Assembly: GCA_002070115.1 (NCBI GenBank)
Contig: MWCO01000011.1
Coordinates: forward strand, 1 to 64,000
Origin: Deltaproteobacteria bacterium ADurb.Bin207
GTDB lineage: Bacteria > Myxococcota_A > Polyangia > Polyangiales > Polyangiaceae
DNA length: 64,000 nucleotides
Reading direction: 5' to 3'
Below are positions 1 through 9,252 of the stretch, one piece after another. Position numbers and translations under genes: made by a program. The number at the start of each line of letters is the position of its first letter. The stretch's first letter is position 1. Under the pieces are notes generated by a model, which saw only the letters and a program-made list of their open reading frames with translations, ran no database searches and was not told where the DNA came from.

Positions 1-1144
1 GCCATCGCGGCCTGGGCGTACACCGCAGGCAGTTGCGCGAAAGCGACAATGTATACGTTAAAGGACGCCCCCATGGTGACGACAGCAATTCTCGTGACGG
101 AAACGGGGCATGTCTTGGGAGGGGTGGAGATACTATCTGATTTATCGCCGCTCGAGCATTTGCAGCGGCAACTCGATGGTAAGTATTGTTTTGAAGATAT
201 CATCAGCCGAAGTCCGAAGATGCAGGAAATCTTCACGGTACTGCCGATGGTGGCCAATAGCGAGAGCACGGTCATGGTGCTTGGGGAATCGGGGACGGGA
301 AAAGAGCTACTCGCGAAAGCCATTCATCATCACAGCCCTCGGCAGCAGCAACCTTTCGTGGCCGTCAACTGCGCCGCGGTTCCAGAAACCTTAATGGAAT
401 CGGAACTTTTTGGCTATGTGCGGGGTGCGTTTACGGATGCGAAAAGAGATAAGCCGGGAAGGATTGCCCAGGCGGATGGTGGAACGCTCTTTCTCGACGA
501 AGTGGGGGATCTTCCCCTATCCATTCAGGTCAAGCTGCTGCGGTTTTTGCAGGAAAGAAGTTATGAACCGCTCGGGGCCACGTTTTCTACCCGGTCGGAC
601 GTTCGAATCATCTGCGCCACCAATCGTCCTTTGCAGGAGATGGTCGCGATGGGCACCTTTCGGCAAGACCTTTATTTTCGCCTGAATGTCATGCAAATCG
701 AGCTTCCGCCGCTGCGCGAGCGCATCGAGGATGTCCCCTTGTTGGCACAGCATTTTGTGCAACGTTTTCGCTGACTTACCAACAACCGGATCGAGGGGAT
801 TGACAATCAAGCGATGATGATGTTGTCACGATACAACTTCCCGGGGAATATTCGGGAACTTAAAAAGTATCATCGAACGAGCTTTTCTTTTATGCCGAGA
901 CTCCAGGATTGGTGTGCAAGCGCTGCCGGAAAACGTGGTTCGTTCTTGCCCTGGCAGTCTGATGAGTCATGAGTCCCACGACATGGATATATTGGATCCA
1001 ATTCGGGAATCGGAGAAAAATACCATCGTATCTGTGTTGCTGCGCAATGCGGGAAACCGTTCCCGCGCCGCGGCGGAGCTTGGGATTCATCGCTCCACCC
1101 TCATTCGAAAAATAAAGAGGTACGGAATCGATATCCAATCGTAA
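1..1144 (+). pseudogene. sigma-54-dependent transcriptional activator, broken
   Basis: This is the C-terminal part of an NtrC-type activator; the frame is open from base 1, so the PAS-like N-terminus lies outside the window. The AAA+ core is clear: Walker A GESGTGKE, the sigma-54 contact loop as GAFTDA, Walker B GTLFLDEVG, and the R-finger region. An in-frame TGA at 772-774 ends the open frame just after HFVQRFR. The same frame then continues with recognisable family sequence (NFPGNIRELK) until an A-run near 862-866, where the frame must shift by one to give the expected IIERAF. The Fis-type HTH (GNRSRAAAELGIHRSTLIRK) follows in the new frame and ends at 1144. Either the gene is decaying or the read contains two errors. 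It sits just upstream of hdrC and would be the natural regulator of that pair. Confidence 0.85.
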
Positions 1145-1246
1145 TAGCGAGATACTCTGGGGGTAGTCGTCTTCGGCGAAGTCGACGGACCCACTGCAAA
1201 TGCCCGAAGTCCATGCATTATCGAACCCGTTCAGGGAGACGTGTTG

Positions 1247-1753
1247 ATGATCGACCTTGATGTAGCCCAACGAAACCTATGGCAGGACATAGATCCGCAC
1301 GGAAACCTGCTGTATTGTTTTTCTTGCAGCACGTGTGTCGTCGGCTGCCCTGCCTCCAACGCGATTCCTCCTTTGCTCATACGCAACCTGGTTCGCTCGG
1401 TCACCCTGGGGTTGGAAGACGATTTGCTCGACAACGACACTCCGTGGACGTGTGTAACGTGCTCGCGTTGTGAGGAGATGTGCCCGATGGGGGTCGATCC
1501 GTTTGAAATCGTTCTGGCGCTTCGAAGGTGGCAATGCCGCAACGATGAAACCCGCATTCCCATGGCGGCCGCGGAAATCTACAAAAGGGGATATACACAA
1601 CCTGTCGATAAGGCACAGGAAGTTCGGGCCTCTGTCGGCCTGACGGAGCCTTTACCCACGATCAACCGGCTGCCGGAACTTCATCAACAGTTCAAGGACA
1701 TGCTGATGCAGGTCGAGATCATCCATAACGCTGACTATATGTTCGAGGACTGA
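1247..1753 (+). CDS. hdrC: heterodisulfide reductase subunit C-like iron-sulfur protein
   Basis: A 168-residue soluble electron-transfer protein with two [4Fe-4S] motifs of the HdrC type: CysX2CysX2CysX3CysPro at residues 24-35 and again at 69-80. It would pass electrons between a flavin subunit (HdrA) and HdrB. The frame also offers a GTG at 1241, but the Shine-Dalgarno GGGAG at 1234-1238 is correctly spaced only for the ATG at 1247. The stop is 3 bases before hdrB, so the two form an operon. No HdrA or hydrogenase gene is present in the window, so the electron donor is not known. Family assignment is firm; the physiological reaction is inferred. Confidence 0.85.
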   Translation: MIDLDVAQRNLWQDIDPHGNLLYCFSCSTCVVGCPASNAIPPLLIRNLVRSVTLGLEDDLLDNDTPWTCVTCSRCEEMCPMGVDPFEIVLALRRWQCRNDETRIPMAAAEIYKRGYTQPVDKAQEVRASVGLTEPLPTINRLPELHQQFKDMLMQVEIIHNADYMFED

Positions 1754-1756
1754 CCC

Positions 1757-2638
1757 ATGGCCTACGGTTTATTTCTCGGTTGCAACATGCCCGCTATCCG
1801 GCCCGATGTCGAAAAGGCCATTCGTCTGACCATGCCCGCGCTTGGTGTGGAGCTGCTGGACATGGAAGGATATGTATGTTGCCCCGCATTCGGTACGTTC
1901 CCCTCGCTCGACGAAGAGGCGCATTTGGCCGTGAGCGCGTGGAATCTATCCATTGGGGAGAAAAAAGGAGTCGATATCCTCGTGGAATGCGGCTCTTGTT
2001 ATCGCTCCTTGCGCAGTGGGAAACGCTGCCTCGACCAGCATGAGGCGCATCGAAAGCGCGCCAACGAACTGCTTGCCAAAACTGGACGCTCTTATGAAGG
2101 AAAGGCAACCCCGCGGCATATCAGCGATGTTTTGCTCCACGAGGTCGGACTTTCCACCATTCGCGCCGCGGTCAAAAAGCCCCTCGGAGGACTGCGAGCG
2201 GTCGTTCAATACCCCTGCCATACCCTTTTCCCCCACAAAACTGTCGGTTTCGAGGAAAGCTCCGTACGCCCCCACGGCTTGGCTGACCTGGTCGAAGCCC
2301 TCGGCGCTTCGGTCGAACACTTCAGCGCGGAATATCAATGCTGCGGCGGGGCGGGAGGGTTTCACGGTTCTTCCAAAGCCGAAGCCAACGCGTTCGCGAA
2401 AACCAAGCTCGACGCCATCATCGCCGAAACCCGCGCGGACCTCATCGTGGTATCCTGCATCACCTGCTTGATGCATCTGGACAACGTCCAAAAGGAGTTG
2501 AGTCGCGACGGCGCCTCGTATGCGATTCCCGTTTTCGACTACAACCAACTGCTAGCGCTTTGCATGGGGTTCGATGCCCAGCAGGTCGCCTCCCTCTGCA
2601 CGGTGCCTCGTCAGGCGATTGTGAACGCCTTGCGCTAA
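1757..2638 (+). CDS. hdrB: heterodisulfide reductase subunit B-like protein (two CCG domains)
   Basis: A 293-residue protein with two cysteine-rich CCG domains. The first has Cys9, CysCys41-42 and Cys78/Cys81 (CX31CCX35CX2C); the second has YPCHT, QCCGGAGG and SCITC near residues 154, 195 and 233. In HdrB such cysteines hold the noncubane [4Fe-4S] clusters that cleave disulfides. It follows hdrC by 3 bases. Orphan HdrBC pairs occur in many deltaproteobacteria and are thought to link quinone, thiol or ferredoxin pools; the substrate here cannot be told from sequence. Confidence 0.85.
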   Translation: MAYGLFLGCNMPAIRPDVEKAIRLTMPALGVELLDMEGYVCCPAFGTFPSLDEEAHLAVSAWNLSIGEKKGVDILVECGSCYRSLRSGKRCLDQHEAHRKRANELLAKTGRSYEGKATPRHISDVLLHEVGLSTIRAAVKKPLGGLRAVVQYPCHTLFPHKTVGFEESSVRPHGLADLVEALGASVEHFSAEYQCCGGAGGFHGSSKAEANAFAKTKLDAIIAETRADLIVVSCITCLMHLDNVQKELSRDGASYAIPVFDYNQLLALCMGFDAQQVASLCTVPRQAIVNALR

Positions 2639-2659
2639 CAGAAGCCACAGGCCGTTATT

Positions 2660-2675
2660 ACACATAACGTTGTGT
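2660..2675. promoter_or_regulatory. imperfect palindrome centred on AACGTT
   Basis: ACACATAACGTTGTGT lies in the gap between the convergent hdrB and outer-membrane protein genes. A related palindrome lies at 2816-2831. The shared ACA / AACGTTG / GTGT layout suggests a protein-binding site, but placement downstream of both genes is odd for an operator. Confidence 0.3.
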
Positions 2676-2815
2676 CTCGAATATTGGTCGAACCTGCGCT
2701 GGGAACGGAGAAAATCCTTTCGAGGGGGAGCCAACGCATTCGGTGGCCAACGAGGAATACACCAAATGTTGCGCGTACATAGCCATGATCATCCAAGCCA
2801 GGACGGCCACGATTC

Positions 2816-2831
2816 ACACAACGTTGCGTGT
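2816..2831. promoter_or_regulatory. second AACGTT-centred palindrome
   Basis: ACACAACGTTGCGTGT resembles the site at 2660-2675. It lies 12 bases beyond the stop of the reverse-strand gene. It could be part of a transcription end structure or a binding site; nothing else in the gap is recognisable. Confidence 0.3.
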
Positions 2832-2842
2832 TTATTCGGCAA

Positions 2843-3757
2843 TTAGAAGTAGTATAAGGCGCTGACCGTATTTTCGAAAATCGCCCAGGGGGTATCTCGG
2901 ACGGTGGTGGATATTTCCATGGACGAAGCCTGAAACGTCGTACCCGGCTGCGCGTCGGAGACGGTCGTGGAAGAATCCGCGGGGGGGCGAGCCCCACCAT
3001 CGGCTTTGATTTTCTGCATGGATAACATCAACCCCACGCTCGCCTGCAAGGCAAGATTCGGTATCCCCATGAATCCGAAGTGAATTTCCGAACCCACCCG
3101 GGCTCCGATATCCAAACGAAAGCCGCTCAACTTGATATCATCGCGAACGACGGGATCCCGGTCCGCGGAAGGAAGCCGCTGGGCCTGATCCTTCACCGTG
3201 CCGCCGGAAAAGCCGATATTGGCTTCCGGCACAAGTTCGAATACGTAGTGTTTTTCTTTGGCAAAGGCGATGGGAAGCCCCGCGTGCAGAAGGAAGCCCG
3301 TTTGGCTCACACCGTCTTGCTCGAAGGAAAACTCCCGAGGCGCTGCTTCCGGATCCCCGGGAACCCGCTCGTAGCGCTTCCACTTGGCAGACCCAGTCCA
3401 ACGACGAATTCCCAACCCAACGTCGACACCGATGCCGTCGTTGAACCAATAGCGCACCCCCAGCACCGGAGCATCGACTTCTCCGATGGACGCATCCATC
3501 GAAATCACACCTCCCGCTTCCGACACTTGCGGGTTTATAGCTATCGGCACCGACCGTACGCCGAAATATCCCACGGCAAACGAACCCGCAAACAAATCAT
3601 GGTCCGTATTGCCGGTGGCGGTAGCTTTCGAAAACCCAGACGTGCTTACCTCGGCAGAAGCTTCTTGAGCCATCGAAGACCGACTCGAGACCAAGGCCAA
3701 CGCGGCGACCATAACCGCCACGCCGGTTCTACCAAGCCAACGATTCCGCTTCCACAT
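2843..3757 (-). CDS. outer-membrane beta-barrel protein, putative
   Basis: A 304-residue exported protein. It has an N-terminal signal peptide (basic start, hydrophobic core, cleavage near SSMAQ-EA). It alternates short amphipathic stretches and ends in an aromatic residue (YYF), as barrel proteins recognised by the BAM complex usually do. No specific transporter or adhesin family is recognised. It is divergent from the protease gene across a 199-base gap that must hold both promoters. Confidence 0.6.
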   Translation of the reverse strand: MWKRNRWLGRTGVAVMVAALALVSSRSSMAQEASAEVSTSGFSKATATGNTDHDLFAGSFAVGYFGVRSVPIAINPQVSEAGGVISMDASIGEVDAPVLGVRYWFNDGIGVDVGLGIRRWTGSAKWKRYERVPGDPEAAPREFSFEQDGVSQTGFLLHAGLPIAFAKEKHYVFELVPEANIGFSGGTVKDQAQRLPSADRDPVVRDDIKLSGFRLDIGARVGSEIHFGFMGIPNLALQASVGLMLSMQKIKADGGARPPADSSTTVSDAQPGTTFQASSMEISTTVRDTPWAIFENTVSALYYF

Positions 3758-3956
3758 GGTTCATTTCCCGTTGTTCGGCGTATTGACTCCCTACGACCCC
3801 AAGGCCAACGCCTCAGGTCTTCGCCGAGCATCTTGCGGTGTAGGCCGCGCAACGTCAAGAAATCCTTTATCGAAGAATCTCCATCTGCTTCGATCCCTTC
3901 GGCCCGCACGGTGCTATGCTGACACTTGCCTGTCGGTCTTATTCCCGAGGTCGTTC

Positions 3957-5375
3957 ATGCTTCGACGCATTGTCTTGTTCGCCACACCTGCCCTCTTCAC
4001 GCTCCTCGCCTGTCAAGGTCCCACGCAACCGCAATCGGATGCCATCCGATACCTCGGACAAGGCATCATGGGCGGCGCGGATGACCCCGATCATCCCGCC
4101 ATCGTGGGCATCATCAGCATTCAGGGCATGGGGGCGGGATTGTGTTCCGGCACCCTCATCGCTCCAAACCTAGTGCTCACCGCACGACATTGCGTCGCCG
4201 AAACCCAAGAACAAGTCTCCTGTACATCCTCCACGTTCGGAAAAACCTTCGGCGCAAGCAGCTTCTTTATCACCACCGAATGGCAGGGACCGGAGATCGC
4301 CTACCAAACCTACGAACTGAAAGGAAATTGGTTTCAAGCCGCCGAAATCATCGTTTCAGACGACAACCACGTATGCGGTAACGATATCGCGCTCATTCGG
4401 CTCGCCACCAATGTTCCAAACTCCGTCGCCATGCCGGTCGAACCGCGCATCCAGGACAACGCAGCCGCGGGGGAAAAATACGTGGCGATTGGCTTCGGAT
4501 CCGTCAACGACAAGGGTGATCAATGGGGGCGGCGACGTATCCTCGAGGACTTGACCATCGATTGCGTGGGCACGTGTAATTCGTTTTTCGTGAACAACGA
4601 CAACGAATGGGAAGGCGACAAAGGCGTTTGCCAGGGGGATTCGGGAGGGCCAGCGCTCGACGATCAGGGGCGAGTCATCGGTGTGGTGTCTCGCGGTTCG
4701 TTCAATTGCAGCATGCCCATCTACGGCAGTGTATACGCTTGGCGGGACTTCCTGCAGCAACACGCTTTGGAAGCAGCCGCGGCGGGAGGATACGACCCAC
4801 CACCATGGGCCGGTGGTCCACAACCCGACGCTGGCACCGAACCGCCCGATAGCGGAACCGACAGCGCCGCACCCGATGCGCCCATCGAATCGGAACCCGA
4901 GCCGCAACCCACTCCTCTCGCCGACCTTGGACAAAGGTGCGTCAACCATGTCGATTGCGCCACGGGCTTGTGCGTGTACGAAACCAACCTTAATTTGTAC
5001 TGTTCTGTGCCTTGTACGATCGCCTTTCCCAACTGTCCGGATGGGTATACCTGCGACCCAAGTCTCGGCGCGTGTTTCAAAGACGGTGGTTTCGGGGCCA
5101 AATGCACCGTGGGCTCCGACTGTCGAAGCGGGATCTGTGTCGAAGACAGTCATGGGACCTATTGCACGGAGCCCTGCACCAGCAACGACCAATGCCCGTT
5201 TTCTTCCACGTGCGCGCAAGGAGCATGTTTCTTACCCAATCCCAAACCAACCCCTTCGCCCAACAAAAATAGCGGCTGCAACATAAGCCTCAAAGATGAC
5301 CCCACCAAACCCATTCCATGGGCGCTCGGCCTGGGTATCGCTCTCGCTTTGCTCTCTCGGCGACGTCGCTCGTAG
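3957..5375 (+). CDS. trypsin-like serine protease with Cys-rich repeats and MYXO-CTERM-like tail
   Basis: A 472-residue secreted S1-family protease. The start at 3957 is chosen over an upstream in-frame ATG at 3756 because GAGG sits 6 bases before it and it opens a lipoprotein signal (FTLLAC). The catalytic triad is visible: His in LTARHC, Asp in NDIALIRL, Ser in GDSGGP. A Pro/Asp-rich linker follows, then two Cys-rich modules of the kind seen in myxobacterial surface proteins. The C-terminus has a Cys, a hydrophobic helix and an Arg cluster (LLSRRRRS), resembling the MYXO-CTERM sorting tail. Having both a lipobox and such a tail is unusual. Probable role: extracellular or surface proteolysis. 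Confidence 0.85.
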   Translation: MLRRIVLFATPALFTLLACQGPTQPQSDAIRYLGQGIMGGADDPDHPAIVGIISIQGMGAGLCSGTLIAPNLVLTARHCVAETQEQVSCTSSTFGKTFGASSFFITTEWQGPEIAYQTYELKGNWFQAAEIIVSDDNHVCGNDIALIRLATNVPNSVAMPVEPRIQDNAAAGEKYVAIGFGSVNDKGDQWGRRRILEDLTIDCVGTCNSFFVNNDNEWEGDKGVCQGDSGGPALDDQGRVIGVVSRGSFNCSMPIYGSVYAWRDFLQQHALEAAAAGGYDPPPWAGGPQPDAGTEPPDSGTDSAAPDAPIESEPEPQPTPLADLGQRCVNHVDCATGLCVYETNLNLYCSVPCTIAFPNCPDGYTCDPSLGACFKDGGFGAKCTVGSDCRSGICVEDSHGTYCTEPCTSNDQCPFSSTCAQGACFLPNPKPTPSPNKNSGCNISLKDDPTKPIPWALGLGIALALLSRRRRS

Positions 5376-5399
5376 CCTTCCAGCTCCTTTCCCCACGCC

Positions 5400-6260
5400 A
5401 TGAGCCCGACCTTGTCTCGTCGCGCCTGCTTGCTTGCCGCTGCATTCGCTTTGTCTTGCCGTTCTTCCAACCCATCTCGCCCCGGAGACGGCCAACGAAT
5501 CGTATCGCTGACTCCCAACACCACCGAAACGGTCTACGCCCTTGGCGCGGGAAACCGAATGGTCGGTCGCTCCCGTTATTGTGATTACCCCGCCGAAGTC
5601 CATCAGCTCCCATCCGTGGGGGGATATGTCGATCCCTCCCTCGAGGCGATCCTGGCGTTACAACCCACCTTGGTCATCGGTGCGCGCGGTCCCATCGGTA
5701 GAAGTCTCGTCGACAAGCTGGAAGCACGCGAAATTCAATGCTTTTTTCCGCCTACGGAGTCCGTGGAACAGATCCTCGCCATGATCTCCGGCCTTGCGGA
5801 ACACCTCGATACGCCACAAGCAGCGATTCATCTCACGACATCCATTCGTGAGCGGCTTCATCATCTCCAACTCCAGGTCCAACCACTATCGAGTCCGCGG
5901 ACTTTGCTCGTCTTTGGGCAATCACCGATTAGCGTGGCCGGCCCCGGCAGCTTTCCCGATGAAATGCTGCGATTGGCGGGGTGCAAAAACGCGGTCGAAC
6001 GGGGGTCTCATTACCCAACTCTCGGTTTCGAAACGGTTATCGGTCTCGATCCGGATCTGATCATCGACGCAACGATGGCGGCAGAACGATCAACCACACC
6101 CATCCACGCTCAAAAAGCGGGTTGGTCAAGCGTACGGGCGGTTCGCGAAGGAAATGTCGTTCGGTTGGGTGACGATCGGATTTTGCGCCCGGGTCCCCGG
6201 CTTGCCGATGGGGTTGCCTTGCTCGCTCGACATGCTCATAAAGGGGTGTCGATACCATGA
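5400..6260 (+). CDS. periplasmic binding lipoprotein of the BtuF / Fe3+-siderophore type
   Basis: A 286-residue lipoprotein (lipobox FALSC near residue 19) of the helical-backbone binding-protein class. The phrases RIVSLTPNTTETVYALGAG, VGGYVDPSLEAILALQPTLVI and a DPDLIID motif are typical of BtuF-like cobalamin or ferric-siderophore binding proteins. It would deliver ligand to an ABC importer, but no permease or ATPase gene is nearby. The gene begins 24 bases after the protease stop and its end overlaps tlyA by 4 bases. The ligand is undetermined. Confidence 0.8.
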   Translation: MSPTLSRRACLLAAAFALSCRSSNPSRPGDGQRIVSLTPNTTETVYALGAGNRMVGRSRYCDYPAEVHQLPSVGGYVDPSLEAILALQPTLVIGARGPIGRSLVDKLEAREIQCFFPPTESVEQILAMISGLAEHLDTPQAAIHLTTSIRERLHHLQLQVQPLSSPRTLLVFGQSPISVAGPGSFPDEMLRLAGCKNAVERGSHYPTLGFETVIGLDPDLIIDATMAAERSTTPIHAQKAGWSSVRAVREGNVVRLGDDRILRPGPRLADGVALLARHAHKGVSIP

Positions 6261-7015
6261 GTCAGCGACGCGGACCCAAGTCGCGCTTGGATGTACTTCT
6301 CGTGGAACGCGGACTTGCCGAATCGCGCACGCGCGCACAAGCCCTCGTGATGGCGCGGCTCGTGGAAGTCGACGGCGTGACCATTGACAAAGCCGGAACG
6401 ACGGTAGGAGTCGATGCCCAGGTCGTCGTTCGGCCTTCCGGACCAACGTACGTATCTCGTGGGGGGGAAAAACTGGCGGGCGCGCTCGTGGCCTTTGCAC
6501 CGCATGGATTGGTCGTCGCTGATGCCGTAGCCGCGGATTTCGGCGCATCTACCGGTGGTTTCGTCGATTGTCTGCTTCAACATGGAGCGGCGCGTGTTCA
6601 TGCCATCGACGTCGGACATGGATTGCTGCACCAACGGCTTCGACAAGACCCTCGGGTGGTGATGTGGGAGAGAACCAATGCACGCTACGTCACGGCAAAA
6701 ACGCTCGGAGAGAGTGCCGATTTGGTCGTCATCGACGCCTCGTTCATCGGATTGTCGAAATTGTTGCCAGCAGCCCGTGACGTATTGCGTGAGCAGGGGC
6801 AATTGGTTGCCTTGATCAAACCGCAATTCGAGGCGGGACGTCGCCAAGTCACCCAAGGACGCGGTGTGATCCGCGATGAAAACCTACGCATGAGTGTGAT
6901 TGGGCGCATGCTCGAACACATCGCCCACGACGGGTTCACGGTCCTTGCGGATTCGGCCTGTGTGATTGCGGGACCCAAAGGAAACCGCGAGCATTTCGTC
7001 TTCGCGCGAAAATGA
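6257..7015 (+). CDS. tlyA: TlyA-family rRNA 2'-O-methyltransferase
   Basis: A 252-residue protein with an N-terminal S4 RNA-binding domain (SRLDVLLVERGLAESRTRAQ) and an FtsJ/RrmJ-type methyltransferase domain. The SAM loop is DFGASTGGFVDCLLQHG; the later DLVVIDASFIGL and LIKPQFEAGR are family signatures. TlyA enzymes methylate ribose 2'-OH groups in 16S and/or 23S rRNA. It overlaps the binding-protein gene by ATGA, so the two are translationally coupled, although no functional link is obvious. Confidence 0.92.
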   Translation: MSQRRGPKSRLDVLLVERGLAESRTRAQALVMARLVEVDGVTIDKAGTTVGVDAQVVVRPSGPTYVSRGGEKLAGALVAFAPHGLVVADAVAADFGASTGGFVDCLLQHGAARVHAIDVGHGLLHQRLRQDPRVVMWERTNARYVTAKTLGESADLVVIDASFIGLSKLLPAARDVLREQGQLVALIKPQFEAGRRQVTQGRGVIRDENLRMSVIGRMLEHIAHDGFTVLADSACVIAGPKGNREHFVFARK

Positions 7016-7047
7016 TGACCGGCAAACGCCGATGGGTGAGTTGACGT

Positions 7048-9252
7048 TCAAGGCGCCGCGGCATCGACTTTGATCGTCACCTTGTTGATTCGATCTCCTT
7101 CCGTCAACACATCCCATGGTCCAGTCGCGGTTCCCACGACGGCGTATTCACCATTGAGATGGGGTGAATCAGCCAAAGTCACGAAAATCTGGCTCGAACC
7201 GGTATCCCGTCCTCCTAGCGCCATTCCCACGACACCTTGTCGAAACGCGACAGGCGTGTTTTCGCATCGAAGTGCTTCGAGCCCAGCTCCGCCATACCCA
7301 TCGCCCTGTTTGTCTCCGAATTGCACCACGAATCCGGGAACCACGCGATGAACCGCCATATCATCGTAAAACCGATTGCGAGCGAGTTGTACGATTCGGG
7401 TGACCGCGACAGGTGCAAAGGTAGGGTCCAGATGCAACTGCACTTTTCCCACTTCCGTATCGAGTTCGAGGGTGGTTTTGGGGGCCAAACGCGCCAATTC
7501 CGGAGCTGGTGACACCGTGGTCGAGGGGGATGGTTCACAGGTGGGCGGCGCGCCTCCCAACGACTGCAAGGCTTGCTTGGCATGCTGACGCAACGTGGGG
7601 TTGGAATCGCTGCACAAGGATGTGAGCCAAGAGCGTGCTTGCTCGAGATGCAACGCGCCGCAAGCGCGTGCGATCGCACCCTTGGTTTCGATGGCGTCTT
7701 TCGGCCACGACCGCCCCATCGCTTGCAACAGCGCTTCGGCGACCTTGGGATCCGCTTGAAAAGGCTCCGTTTTGACCGAAAATCGCTCGGGACTTGCTGC
7801 AATCAACAAAGCCCCTTCGGTCACCACGCCAAGCGATTCATCCGAAAGCGCCGCAACCACCAGGGGTACGATACCCTTTGCTTCTGGATGTCCTGATAAC
7901 ATCTTGATCGCGGCCTGCCGAACCACCACGGCAACCTTGGGGTCGAGGTAGGATTTCCAAATCGTCGCGCGGGAGCCAACCAACTCATCGCGATCGATCA
8001 CGGACAGTCGTGCGAGCGCGCCCACCGATCCTTTTTGTGAATCACAAGACAACAGGCGTGGAAAGGAAGCATTCGACCCGGCACCGAGGCGAGCTGCCGC
8101 ACATCGAAGCATCGAAATGCGACGCACCACCGAGGCTGGAGCACCAGGGGGCGTGTCGAGATTCGTCAAGGCATCGAGACCCCGAGAGCGAACCGCTTTT
8201 TTTCCCGTCACCCGAATCGACCCCAATGCTGTCATCAACGAGCCGAAACCGGGGCCGACAAGGGAGGTCAACACGACAGGGTCATTGATGGGAGCCAACT
8301 CATCGATGGCGCGTAACAACTCTTTTTGTGCGGCAGGTGAATCGATTTTCCCAAGCGCTCTGGCCGCTTCCGCACGCTCCGCCGGGGAATATCCACTGGT
8401 GGAACGCAACACCGTTCCAAGCAGCTCCACCGCTTCCTCTCCCAGCGTTCCCAGAGAACGAAGGACGAAAACTCGGGCGGAACCGTCGTGGCCAAGCCGC
8501 TTGCGACAAGCTTCGAAAAGCTGTTCATTCACGCGCACTGGCGCACGCTTCAACCGCGTGAAGGGAAATAAAGCATCGGTCAACGGATCGTTCGCGGCAT
8601 CACCACGCGTGGCGCGAAGCAAAGAGGCTGCTGTTTCCTCTTCCAAGCGACGATGCTGGCTCACCACGTCTCCAAGTCCCATGGCGGCTGCTTCCGCGCG
8701 TTGTTTTGGACCCGACAGCCACGACACCAGACTTTGCTCGGCTTGCACCGACGCGCACTTACCGAGGGCCCCAGCAAGAGCAACCCAAGGATCGAGGCGT
8801 CCCGCGGCTACGGGCGGCTCGAGCCCCAGACTCACCGAACGGGCCACCAGGCGTGATGTCGTGCGCTCGCGGTCCCGGGCACAAATTCTTCCAAGACCGT
8901 ATGCCGACCACGCCAGCACCTCCGGATCATGGTCTGAAAGAGATGCCAACAGCTTGTCCCGAACTATTTCACTCTCCGCCCGAGCCAGCACACGCACGGC
9001 CGAACGACGCACCCTCGGATCCGCGTTCGTCAGATCCGTATCCATCACTTGTCCCGCCGCTCGCGTATTCTCCAAGAGAAGCAGTTCATGCACGCGCGCC
9101 GGCTCGTCGGAACGACGATTCGCTTCGGCTGCCATCGCAGGAGCACCTTGTTTTTCAGCGGTTTCATCCGGTCCCTTTCGATCGGCGGGGGTACATCCGG
9201 CGAAAAGGAGCAATCCACTCATCAATCCCATGGTTAGGAAAGCGGGGTTCAT
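7048..9252 (-). CDS. lipoprotein with HEAT repeats and a C-terminal cyclophilin domain
   Basis: A 734-residue protein. The ATG at 9252 is preceded by GGAGG 8 bases upstream and opens a lipoprotein signal (GLLLFAGC). The body is a long series of HEAT-like helical repeats (for example DPRVRRSAVRVLARAES, DHDPEVLAWSAYGLGR). The last 150 or so residues are a cyclophilin-type peptidyl-prolyl isomerase (HRVVPGFVVQFGD, GSSQIFVTLADSPHLNG). It is likely to be a periplasmic folding factor tethered to a membrane, with HEAT repeats acting as a scaffold. The DUF218 gene ends within its start codon region (4-base overlap). Confidence 0.85.
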   Translation of the reverse strand: MNPAFLTMGLMSGLLLFAGCTPADRKGPDETAEKQGAPAMAAEANRRSDEPARVHELLLLENTRAAGQVMDTDLTNADPRVRRSAVRVLARAESEIVRDKLLASLSDHDPEVLAWSAYGLGRICARDRERTTSRLVARSVSLGLEPPVAAGRLDPWVALAGALGKCASVQAEQSLVSWLSGPKQRAEAAAMGLGDVVSQHRRLEEETAASLLRATRGDAANDPLTDALFPFTRLKRAPVRVNEQLFEACRKRLGHDGSARVFVLRSLGTLGEEAVELLGTVLRSTSGYSPAERAEAARALGKIDSPAAQKELLRAIDELAPINDPVVLTSLVGPGFGSLMTALGSIRVTGKKAVRSRGLDALTNLDTPPGAPASVVRRISMLRCAAARLGAGSNASFPRLLSCDSQKGSVGALARLSVIDRDELVGSRATIWKSYLDPKVAVVVRQAAIKMLSGHPEAKGIVPLVVAALSDESLGVVTEGALLIAASPERFSVKTEPFQADPKVAEALLQAMGRSWPKDAIETKGAIARACGALHLEQARSWLTSLCSDSNPTLRQHAKQALQSLGGAPPTCEPSPSTTVSPAPELARLAPKTTLELDTEVGKVQLHLDPTFAPVAVTRIVQLARNRFYDDMAVHRVVPGFVVQFGDKQGDGYGGAGLEALRCENTPVAFRQGVVGMALGGRDTGSSQIFVTLADSPHLNGEYAVVGTATGPWDVLTEGDRINKVTIKVDAAAP

